A stretch of 51,036 nucleotides of DNA from Pseudomonadota bacterium (lineage in GTDB: Bacteria; Pseudomonadota; Gammaproteobacteria; Xanthomonadales; Xanthomonadaceae): the NCBI GenBank assembly GCA_020161335.1, contig JAIUOJ010000010.1, positions 1 through 51,036 on the forward strand, given 5' to 3'. Shown one piece after another: positions 43,881-50,720 of this stretch. Made by a program: the position numbers and the translations under genes. Positions within the stretch are counted from its first letter, which is position 1. Every line of letters begins with the position of its first letter. Under the pieces are notes generated by a model, which saw only the letters and a program-made list of their open reading frames with translations, did not search any database and had not been told where the DNA came from.

Positions 43881-45884
43881 TCACCAGTGCACGCCGCGCA
43901 TCATCGCGGCGAACGCGATCTGTTCCTGGCTCGGCGCTTCGTCCTTGAGCGCGGCGCGGTCGCCCTTGGCCGCGGCCGAATCCGGGAACAGTTCGAACGC
44001 GGTGCTCATGATCACCTCGTAGGCCTTCGGCGCGATCGCGTTCACCAGCGCCGAGAAGATGCCCAGGCGCGTGGCGATGCGGCTGGGCTTCTCGATGATG
44101 CCCTTCACCAGCAGGTCGGCGGCTTCCTCGGGCGTCAACGTCGGCACGCTGTCGTACATCTTGGTCGGCGCGATCATCGGCGTCTTCACCAGCGGCATGT
44201 TGATGGTGGTGAAGCTGATGCCCTTGCCCGACAGCTCGCCCTGCGCGCAGCGGCTGAACGCGTCCAGCGCCGCCTTCGAGGCCACGTAGGCGGAAAAGCG
44301 CGGCGAATTGGCCAGCACGCCGATCGAACTGATGTTGATGATGTGGCCCTTGCGGCGCTTGGTCATCACCGGCATGAAGCCCATGATCAGGCGCAGGCTG
44401 CCGAAGTAGTTGAGCTGCATCGTGCGCTCGAAATCGTGGAAGCGGTCGTAGCTGAGCTCGATCGAGCGACGGATCGAGCGCCCAGCGTTATTGATCAGGA
44501 TGTCGACATGGCCATGCTCGTCGAGCACCGTCTTCACCAGCCGGTCGCAGTCGGCCATGTCGGCGAGGTCGGCGATGTAGGCGAACACCTTGCCACCGGC
44601 CTTCTTCATCTCGTCGCGCGCCTTGAACAGTTCCTCCTCGCCGCGCGCGACGATCACCGTGATCGCCCCGGCCTCGGCCACGCGCTTGGCGGTGGACAGG
44701 CCGATGCCGGACGAGCCGCCGGTGATCACCACCACCTTGTTGCGCACCTTGCCCTTGAGCGTGCGGTCGATGAACAGGTCCGGGTCGAGGTGGCGCTCCC
44801 AGTAGTCCCACAGGCGCCAGGCGTAGGTATCGAGCCTGGGCACGGCGATGCCGCTGCCCTTCAACGCGCGCTCGGTCTCGCGGCTGTCGAAGCGCGTGGG
44901 ATAGGTGATGAATTTCAGCACCTGCCTGGGGATGCGGAAATCGCGCAGCAGCATGCCCACGAAACGCTTCACCGGCGGCAGGTTGCCGACTGCGCCACGG
45001 ATGCCCGAGGGCACGAAGGCGAACATGCGTGCGTCGATGCGCATGCTCATCTCAGGCGCATGGCCCGCGCGCGCGAAGATATTGAGCGCCTCGCCCACGC
45101 GCAGCGGCTCGGGGTCGGTGAGGTGGAAGGTGTGGCCGTCGAGCCTGGGCTTGTGCGCGATGTGGTCCATTGCATCGGCGACGAAGTCCACCGGCACGAT
45201 GTTGATGCGGCCGCCTTCCAGGCCAAGCACCGGCATCCACGGCGGCAGCATCTCGCGCAGCTTCTTGATCAGGGTGAAGAAGTAGTACGGGCCGTCGATC
45301 TTGTCCATTTCGCCGGTCTGCGAGTGGCCCACCACCATGCCCGGGCGGTAGACGCGCCACTTGACGCGCTTCTCCTGGCGCACCAGCCCTTCGGAGTCGT
45401 GCTTGGTGCGCAGGTAGGGATCGTCCAGGCCTTCGGCCTCGGCGAACATGTCCTCGCGGAAGATGCCCGGGTACAGGCCGGCCGCCGCAATCGAGCTGGC
45501 GTGGTGGAACACGAGCGCGGAAGGCGCGCCGCCATCGATCGCCGCGGCGAGATCGAGCGCGTGCTGCGTGCCATCGATGTTCGCCGCCTGCTGCGACTCG
45601 GGCGTGGCGGTGAGGTCGTAGATCGCGGCGAGGTGGAAGAAGTGCTTCACCTTGCCCTTGAGCGCGCGCACCTGTGCCGCGGTCAGGCCGCACTTCGGCG
45701 CGGTCATGTCGCCCACCACCGGCACCACGCGCTTCATGTCCCAGCCCATCTTCCTGCCGATGGTCTCGAGCTTCTTCTGCGAGCCTTCCCGCACCAGCAC
45801 GTGCACGCTGCCCTTGCGCTTGAGCAGGTTGGAGACCAGGTAGCGGCCGATGAACCCGGTGGCGCCGGTGACGAAATAACCCAT
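43881..45884 (-). CDS. Two-domain fatty acyl-CoA/aldehyde reductase-like SDR protein
   Basis: 667 residues. The N-terminal half is an extended SDR (GATGFIGRYLVSNLL; YLRTKHDSEG catalytic segment) of the acyl-CoA/thioester reductase type. The C-terminal half, from about 380, is a classical SDR (TGGSSGIGLSTAKRV; NNAGRSIRRS; YVASKAALDAF). The order, length and whole phrases (MDKIDGPYYFF, DPDLFIDRTLKGKV, MPLVKTPMIAPTKMYDS) match, from memory, the Marinobacter bifunctional reductase that converts fatty acyl-CoA to fatty alcohol. The GGAG upstream of 45884 fixes the start. An acyl-CoA-binding protein gene is divergent from it. Confidence 0.9.
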   Translation of the reverse strand: MGYFVTGATGFIGRYLVSNLLKRKGSVHVLVREGSQKKLETIGRKMGWDMKRVVPVVGDMTAPKCGLTAAQVRALKGKVKHFFHLAAIYDLTATPESQQAANIDGTQHALDLAAAIDGGAPSALVFHHASSIAAAGLYPGIFREDMFAEAEGLDDPYLRTKHDSEGLVRQEKRVKWRVYRPGMVVGHSQTGEMDKIDGPYYFFTLIKKLREMLPPWMPVLGLEGGRINIVPVDFVADAMDHIAHKPRLDGHTFHLTDPEPLRVGEALNIFARAGHAPEMSMRIDARMFAFVPSGIRGAVGNLPPVKRFVGMLLRDFRIPRQVLKFITYPTRFDSRETERALKGSGIAVPRLDTYAWRLWDYWERHLDPDLFIDRTLKGKVRNKVVVITGGSSGIGLSTAKRVAEAGAITVIVARGEEELFKARDEMKKAGGKVFAYIADLADMADCDRLVKTVLDEHGHVDILINNAGRSIRRSIELSYDRFHDFERTMQLNYFGSLRLIMGFMPVMTKRRKGHIINISSIGVLANSPRFSAYVASKAALDAFSRCAQGELSGKGISFTTINMPLVKTPMIAPTKMYDSVPTLTPEEAADLLVKGIIEKPSRIATRLGIFSALVNAIAPKAYEVIMSTAFELFPDSAAAKGDRAALKDEAPSQEQIAFAAMMRGVHW

Positions 45885-46031
45885 GTGCTTTGCTCCGTGA
45901 TGATCCATGGCGCACCGGGGCGCCCTCCCGCGACTACGTTGCCAGAGCCGCCGCGGCAGGACAATCCACCAGCGTATTGACCGCCCCCGGGACGCGTGGT
46001 GTCATGGCGGCCAGCCAACGGGAGGGGCGAC

Positions 46032-46289
46032 ATGTCGAAGTTGAAGCAGGGGTTCGAGCAGGCGGCCAAGGACGTCCAGGCGCTCACCGAGCGGCCCGAC
46101 AACGACACCCTGCTGCGGCTCTACGCGCTCTACAAGCAGGGCTCGGAAGGCGACGTCAAGGGCGACAAGCCCGGGTTCTTCGACTTCGTCGGCACCGCCA
46201 AGTACGAGGCCTGGGGCAAGCTCAAGGGCACGCCGCAGGATGCTGCACAGCAGCAATACATCGACCTGGTCAAGAAGCTCAAGGGCTGA
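46032..46289 (+). CDS. Acyl-CoA-binding protein (ACBP)
   Basis: 85 residues, the exact size of ACBPs. The signature includes LLRLYALYKQGSEGDV and GFFDFVGTAKYEAWGKLKG, with the Tyr, Lys and Trp that hold the acyl-CoA. It carries and protects long-chain acyl-CoA in the cytoplasm. It is divergent from the acyl-CoA reductase-like gene with 147 bp between, and followed after 30 bp by a TetR gene, so a lipid-handling cluster is likely. ACBP is uncommon in bacteria. Confidence 0.95.
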   Translation: MSKLKQGFEQAAKDVQALTERPDNDTLLRLYALYKQGSEGDVKGDKPGFFDFVGTAKYEAWGKLKGTPQDAAQQQYIDLVKKLKG

Positions 46290-46319
46290 GCCCCGCCCCG
46301 CACCCCCGAACACCTCCAG

Positions 46320-46946
46320 ATGGCCAGGGACACCCGGCAGCGCATCCTCGACTGCTCGCTCGCCATGTTCAATGCGCAGGGCGAGCCGCGGGTGACCACC
46401 AACCATATCGCCGACGAGCTGGAGATCAGCCCGGGCAACCTGTATTACCACTTCCGCAACAAGGACGACATCATCGAGCAGCTGTTCGCGCGCTACGAAA
46501 CGCGCATGGACGACGCGCTCGCGCCGCCGGATGGCCGCCTGCCCGGGCTGGAGGACATCTGGCTGCAACTGCACCTCGTCTTCGAGTGCATCTGGGACTA
46601 CCGCTTCCTCTATCGCGATCTGCTGGAAATCCTCAGCCGCAACCGCCGCCTGCGCATCCGCTTCGCGCGCATCCTCAAGCGCGCCGACGAGCGTGCGCAC
46701 GCAGTGATGCGCGGCCTGTCACAGGCCAACGTCATCCGCGCCTCCGCCGCCGAGACCGACGCCGCCGCCACCAACCTGCTGGTGCTGGCCACGTTCTGGC
46801 TGAACTATGCCGCCGTGCGTGGCGACCACGACGAGCAGGCCGCGATCCGCGACGGCATCGTGCAGGTGATGATGCTGCTCTCGCCGTTCCTGCGCGACGC
46901 CGAGCGCGTGCATCTCAACCAGCTGATCCGCGCCTACACCGACTGA
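46320..46946 (+). CDS. TetR/AcrR-family transcriptional regulator
   Basis: 208 residues. N-terminal HTH: RQRILDCSLAMFNAQGEPRVTTNHIADELEISPGNLYYHFRNKDDIIEQL (residues 6-55, shown only as the family pattern). The C-terminal domain begins LEDIWLQLHLVFECIWDYRFLYRDLLEI, typical of the branch with fatty-acid-like ligands. Given the ACBP and reductase genes around it, acyl-CoA or fatty acid is a plausible effector (inference). Confidence 0.93.
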   Translation: MARDTRQRILDCSLAMFNAQGEPRVTTNHIADELEISPGNLYYHFRNKDDIIEQLFARYETRMDDALAPPDGRLPGLEDIWLQLHLVFECIWDYRFLYRDLLEILSRNRRLRIRFARILKRADERAHAVMRGLSQANVIRASAAETDAAATNLLVLATFWLNYAAVRGDHDEQAAIRDGIVQVMMLLSPFLRDAERVHLNQLIRAYTD

Positions 46947-46974
46947 ACACCGCACTGCACTTCACGGAGCCGAC

Positions 46975-47826
46975 ATGGCCAAGTCCGCCTGGACCGCGTT
47001 TCCCCACGATGCCAAACCCTTCGCCTACGCCGGCGACGCCCTGAAGAAGGCCTGGCCGACCCTGCACGCCGGCGACACCGAGCCCTTCCCCGATGCCAAG
47101 CGCGCCGCGGCGCTGATCAAGGCCGCCGGCAAGGCCGCGCCGAAGGGCGTGGACGCCGACGCGCTGGCCGCGCAACTGCAGGACGCCTGGCGCGCCTTCC
47201 ACCACGGCGACTTCAAGGCCGCGTTCGACGCCGGCGAGGCGCTGGGCGTGGTCGGCGCGTCGGTGGCGACGAAGGCCATCGGCATCCACGCCACCTACCT
47301 GGTCGATGGCGACGCCGAACAGCTCAAACGCTACGAGCAGGCGGCGAAACTGGCCGAGGCCGCGGTGAAGGCCCTCCCCGGCGAAGCCAACAGCCATTAC
47401 CGGCTTGCCTTCGCGCTGGGCCGCTACAGCCAGGGCATCAGCATCGCCAAGGCGCTCAAGCAGGGCATCGCCGGCAAGGTGCGCGACGCGCTGCAGGTGG
47501 CGCTGGACCTCTCGCCCAAGCACGCCGAAGCGCACACCGCGCTGGCCCTGTACCACGCCGAGATCATCGGCAAGATCGGCGCGATGATCGGTGGCCTGAC
47601 CTATGGCGCGAAGGCGTCCGAAGCCGAATCGCACATCAAGACCGCGCTCAAGCTCACCCCCAACTCGCCGATCGCCCACATCGAGCACGGCAACGTGCTG
47701 ATGCTGCTGCACGGCGACAAGCAGGAAGACGCCGCGGCCGCCGCCTACGAAAAGGCCGCCAAGCTCAAGCCCGCCGATGCGATGGAGGCGCTGGACGCCG
47801 CCTACGCCCGCGCGCAGCTGGAGTAG
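46975..47826 (+). CDS. TPR-like protein of unknown function
   Basis: 283 residues, no signal peptide. It is helical with repeat-like segments of about 34 residues (for example QLQDAWRAFHHGDFKAAFDAGEALG, EAAVKALPGEANSHYRLAFALGRYSQGIS, EAESHIKTALKLTPNSPIAHIEHGNVLML) that fit tetratricopeptide-type repeats. It follows the TetR gene by 28 bp and is probably co-transcribed with it and the ACBP gene. It may be a scaffold for the lipid cluster; that is a guess. Confidence 0.75.
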   Translation: MAKSAWTAFPHDAKPFAYAGDALKKAWPTLHAGDTEPFPDAKRAAALIKAAGKAAPKGVDADALAAQLQDAWRAFHHGDFKAAFDAGEALGVVGASVATKAIGIHATYLVDGDAEQLKRYEQAAKLAEAAVKALPGEANSHYRLAFALGRYSQGISIAKALKQGIAGKVRDALQVALDLSPKHAEAHTALALYHAEIIGKIGAMIGGLTYGAKASEAESHIKTALKLTPNSPIAHIEHGNVLMLLHGDKQEDAAAAAYEKAAKLKPADAMEALDAAYARAQLE

Positions 47827-47853
47827 GCCCGCGCCGCCGAATGCTGGTGCTGT

Positions 47854-47903
47854 CCCTTCTCCCGGCTCGCGGGAGAAGGTGGCCCGAAGGGCCCGATGAG
47901 GGT
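47854..47903 (+). repeat. Two-hairpin intergenic repeat (single copy)
   Basis: CCCTTCTCCCG/CGGGAGAAGG stem, then GCCC-gaa-GGGC as the second stem and the constant CGATGAGGGT. Confidence 0.85.
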
Positions 47904-47920
47904 CTGGCAGCGCGCCGGAC

Positions 47921-47950
47921 TTGCCCGACCCCCGCCCCGCCCCGTAGAAT
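47921..47950 (+). promoter_or_regulatory. Probable promoter of tRNA-Val
   Basis: TTGCCC (47921-47926) and TAGAAT (47945-47950) with an 18-bp spacer, about 87 bp upstream of the tRNA. Confidence 0.45.
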
Positions 47951-48036
47951 TCGCGTCCCGTTTCACCCGCCACGCCGCCCACGAACCCCGTCGGCCACGT
48001 GCCCGGGCATCCGCCGGCGACCGGCGGCGCGAAACC

Positions 48037-48111
48037 GGGCGGTTAGCTCAGCGGTAGAGCATCGCCTTCACACGGCGAGGGTCGCAGGTTCGAACCCTGC
48101 ACCGCCCACCA
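48037..48111 (+). tRNA. tRNA-Val (anticodon CAC)
   Basis: GGGCGGT pairs with ACCGCCC, with discriminator A and encoded CCA at 48109-48111. The D-arm is TTAGCTCAGCGGTAGAGC. The anticodon arm TCGCC-TTCACAC-GGCGA gives CAC, and the T-arm is GCAGGTTCGAACCCTGC. The 3' end lies where the GC content falls soon after, so it is a likely island attachment site. Confidence 0.97.
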
Positions 48112-48130
48112 TATTTCAAGGGTTTTCCGT

Positions 48131-48153
48131 GAAGCCGGCCTCGCGCCGGCTTC
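48131..48153 (+). terminator. Hairpin 20 bp after tRNA-Val
   Basis: GAAGCCGGC-ctcgc-GCCGGCTTC is a perfect 9-bp stem. The T tract is upstream rather than downstream, so termination is uncertain. Confidence 0.5.
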
Positions 48154-48156
48154 ATG

Positions 48157-48177
48157 CTGTGGTGCATCTGTGGTGCA
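48157..48177 (+). repeat. Two tandem copies of CTGTGGTGCA
   Basis: CTGTGGTGCA occurs at 48157-48166 and 48168-48177. It may be part of an integrase or attachment region, but no integrase gene is visible in the window. Confidence 0.5.
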
Positions 48178-48356
48178 ATTCTGGGATTCCGGGGCGATCA
48201 ATCCGCCGGACGGAACGGGACGCCCCCACAACCGCCCCGCCAAGCGCACGGGTGCGGTTCCCATCCCCTATTGGGACAAGTCCTACCTCACGCCGCGCCG
48301 CGCCCTGAGTGACGCTGCAGGCCGCGTGCGGGACCATGCAGCTACACCCCCATCGC

Positions 48357-48626
48357 ATGGACGCGACCATGACCCCGGAAGCCTTGCTCGACGCCCTGTC
48401 CGCCGCCGCCCGTGGTGGCGACCCCAGCGCCGCCGCGTTCCTCCCCATGTTCGCCAATTGGCTGGCCGCCCGCCCCACCGGAGATGCTTACGGGGGGTCA
48501 ACTGTGGCACTGTGTCCAAACCGCCCCGTCTCGAACGATGCGACCCGGCCGGGTGACACTATCAATCATGCTGAATCTCAAAACCGCCGATCCTTCGACC
48601 CCATTCAACGCCCTGTCTCCGTATGA
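48357..48626 (+). CDS. Possible small or truncated ORF at the island edge
   Basis: Frame open over 90 codons (MDATMTPEALLDALSAAARG...). The first ~43 codons are GC-rich like the chromosome, with a coding-looking pattern (SAAAFLPMFANWLAARPTGD). From about 48485 the base composition drops and the sequence runs in the frame over the start of the next gene. It may be a gene tail cut by the island junction. The rest of 48112-48567 has no supported gene. Confidence 0.3.
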   Translation: MDATMTPEALLDALSAAARGGDPSAAAFLPMFANWLAARPTGDAYGGSTVALCPNRPVSNDATRPGDTINHAESQNRRSFDPIQRPVSV

Positions 48627-49485
48627 AGAGATGGGCGCCTATGAAGCCTTGTGGTGCCGTGACAAGGCATCGTTCAAGATCATTGCCGACATGGTGCGAG
48701 ATCGGGCCGAAACACTTTTGTCGGACCTCGTTCCGCCATCGGAAACAAAGACGTGTGCCGCCCGTACGCTTGATCATCTGCTGAGTAGCGGTGTCGAAAA
48801 GTTCGGCGTCCACGTTCGCCCAGACGCTAGCTATCCGGTCCGCTTGCTGGATGCTGACAACCCGGTCGAGTTGCTCTACTACGTCGGCAATTGGGGCCTC
48901 ATCTACACGCCTTCCGTTGCCGTGGTCGGCACGCGAAACCCTTCCCGCGAAGGTGCAGCCCGAGCGCGGAATATCGCGCGTGCGCTAGTGGAAGATGGGT
49001 ATACCGTTGTTTCGGGTCTCGCGAAAGGCATCGATACACAAGCACACAACGCGGCTATCGATGCAGGCGGGTCGACGATTGCGGTTATTGGAACTTCCAT
49101 CGCAAGCGTCTATCCGCAAGAGAATGCAGAGCTTCAACTAGAGATTGCTAAGAATCATCTCTTGCTCAGCCAAGTCCCCGTGCTTCGGTATAGCCAACAG
49201 GGACCGGGCGGGAATCGCCTTTTCTTCCCTGAGCGAAATATCACGATGTCCGCTATGACATGCGCCACAGTGATTGTCGAAGCGGGCGAGACATCGGGCA
49301 CATTGATCCAAGCGCGCGCCGCACTCAAGCAAGGACGCAAGCTCTTCATCCTAGAAAGCTGTTTCAACAACCCAGCACTCACTTGGCCGAGCCGTTTCGA
49401 GCAACAAGGGGCCATTCGCGTGCGCGAATACGCAGACATACAGAATGCCATCGGTAGTGCTCAAAAAGCTGACTCAGATCGATGA
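48568..49485 (+). CDS. DprA/Smf-like (SLOG Rossmann) protein
   Basis: 305 residues. The DprA core is clear: SVAVVGTRNPSREGAARARNIARALVE, then VVSGLAKGIDTQAHNAAIDAGG, IAVIGTSIASVYPQENAELQ, and FFPERNITMSAMTCATVIVEAGETSGTLIQARAALKQGRKLFIL. Compared with E. coli DprA (374 residues) the C-terminal winged-helix domain is absent and the ~125-residue N-terminal part is different. GC content and codon use (cta, ata, aat) are unlike the chromosome. The usual dprA neighbours are missing; the 3' end overlaps a phosphoribosyltransferase gene. So it is a mobile-element SLOG protein that probably senses a nucleotide or DNA, rather than the competence DprA. Confidence 0.85.
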   Translation: MLNLKTADPSTPFNALSPYEEMGAYEALWCRDKASFKIIADMVRDRAETLLSDLVPPSETKTCAARTLDHLLSSGVEKFGVHVRPDASYPVRLLDADNPVELLYYVGNWGLIYTPSVAVVGTRNPSREGAARARNIARALVEDGYTVVSGLAKGIDTQAHNAAIDAGGSTIAVIGTSIASVYPQENAELQLEIAKNHLLLSQVPVLRYSQQGPGGNRLFFPERNITMSAMTCATVIVEAGETSGTLIQARAALKQGRKLFILESCFNNPALTWPSRFEQQGAIRVREYADIQNAIGSAQKADSDR

Positions 49486-50116
49486 TCTGACACGTAGCGA
49501 TCATTGGTACTTGGAAGAAGGAGACTCATGCCTTTTCTTCGGCGAGTACACAGCGCACAAGGGGTATGACCACAGCCACTGCAACCAGCTGATCGTCAAT
49601 CTCAAGCACCCGCCGGCATACAGGCTCGCGAAGCCGTACGTCTACCGCCACAAAATCAAGGCGATCAACGAGATCGCCGCAGCCCTAGTCGCTGCGATCC
49701 AAGACGAGCACATCGCGAATCTGACTTTCGTTCCGATTCCGCCCTCGAAAGCCAAGAGCGATCCCGCATACGACGCACGCTGCACTGAAATACTGCGACG
49801 CATGGCGAATCACACGACGCGAAATATAGATGTACGAGAACTTGTGATCCAGACAGAAAGCACTGCTCCATCACATGAAAGCGACAACAGGCTGAAACAG
49901 GAAGACTTGATTCCGATTTACCAGATCGATGAAGCACTCACTGCCCCGCCACCGCGCGAACTAGTCATCTTCGACGATATGCTCACGACCGGATCGCACT
50001 TCAAGGCCATGCAGCACGTGCTTTCACAGCGATTCCCCGGCGTACCGATCCATGGGATTTTTGTCGCTAGACGGAAGCCCGAGAACCCATTTGAAGATGA
50101 GGACGAATGGCAATAG
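49445..50116 (+). CDS. Phosphoribosyltransferase-like protein (ComF-like)
   Basis: 223 residues. The PRPP-binding loop is at 174-184: VIFDDMLTTGSHFKAM, i.e. hydrophobics-DDxxTTGxx. A second conserved block is FVPIPPSKAKSDPAYDARCTEIL (about 95-117). N-terminal YLEEGDSCLFFGEYTAHKGYDHSHCNQLIVNLK is reminiscent of ComF-like proteins without the zinc fingers. It has no neighbour from nucleotide salvage. It starts inside the DprA-like gene (41-bp overlap), so the two are co-translated. The ATG at 49445 is followed by an alternative GTG at 49457. Role inferred as part of a nucleotide-based conflict system. Confidence 0.85.
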   Translation: MPSVVLKKLTQIDDLTRSDHWYLEEGDSCLFFGEYTAHKGYDHSHCNQLIVNLKHPPAYRLAKPYVYRHKIKAINEIAAALVAAIQDEHIANLTFVPIPPSKAKSDPAYDARCTEILRRMANHTTRNIDVRELVIQTESTAPSHESDNRLKQEDLIPIYQIDEALTAPPPRELVIFDDMLTTGSHFKAMQHVLSQRFPGVPIHGIFVARRKPENPFEDEDEWQ

Positions 50117-50204
50117 GGGTGTACCGCCTCTGTTTCGGGACCTAGTGCATGGTCCAACGCCCGCATTCTTCAACCTCCACTCAAAACCATGTATAACCCG
50201 CTTC

Positions 50205-50720
50205 ATGACACGCCCTACGCGCAAATGCCAGCGGGATGAGTTCTCTACGGAAGAGTTGCTCGTCAAGCGATTTCTACGAACTCTGAAAGGTGGGGAATCC
50301 CCGTGGGGGACCGTAGATGTCGCAACAGAATGGGACTATCAGGCCGGTCGAACAGACGTACTTGCCCGCACTTCCGACAAAGTTCTCATTGCGTTTGAAG
50401 CTAAGCTCCGAGACTGGAAGCGCGCTATCCAGCAGGCTTACCGAAACACCACGTACGCCCAACAGGCGTACGTGGTAATGCCGCATCGGCATGCCACCAA
50501 AATTGCATCCAGCATAGACTTCTTTGAGCGTCACAATGTTGGCCTTTGTGCGATACATCAGGGCAGCATCGAAGTCTTGATCGAGAGCCAACCCAGCGAC
50601 GCATTGCTTCCGTGGATCACGGATCGCGCTCATGGGCATTTCGACGGGGGGCGTCATGCCAAAAGGAATGGAAAAGGCCGAAGAGATAGCGCAAGACCTG
50701 TGCAGTCAGCTAGGTGCTGA
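50205..50720 (+). CDS. PD-(D/E)XK nuclease-like protein
   Basis: 171 residues from the ATG at 50205; the frame is open to 50052, but that region lies over the previous gene's end and gap. The core is GRTDVLARTSDKVLIAFEAKLRDWKRAIQQAYRNTTYAQQAYVVMP. Asp51, Glu65 and Lys67 fit the D...ExK signature, followed by a helix and a short beta strand as in restriction-endonuclease-like folds. A small N-terminal helical part (STEELLVKRFLRTLKGG) precedes it. The end overlaps the kinase gene by 65 bp. Nuclease activity is likely but unproven. Confidence 0.72.
   Translation: MTRPTRKCQRDEFSTEELLVKRFLRTLKGGESPWGTVDVATEWDYQAGRTDVLARTSDKVLIAFEAKLRDWKRAIQQAYRNTTYAQQAYVVMPHRHATKIASSIDFFERHNVGLCAIHQGSIEVLIESQPSDALLPWITDRAHGHFDGGRHAKRNGKGRRDSARPVQSARC

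Noticed and set aside
48170..48556. ORF after tRNA-Val as an integrase remnant
   Set aside because: The translation has no tyrosine-recombinase motif (R...HxxR...Y) and is Arg/Pro-rich like shadow frames.
48568..49485. Housekeeping competence gene dprA
   Set aside because: The winged-helix end is absent, base composition is foreign, and the neighbours are a PRTase, a nuclease-like protein and a kinase rather than topA/def/fmt-type genes.
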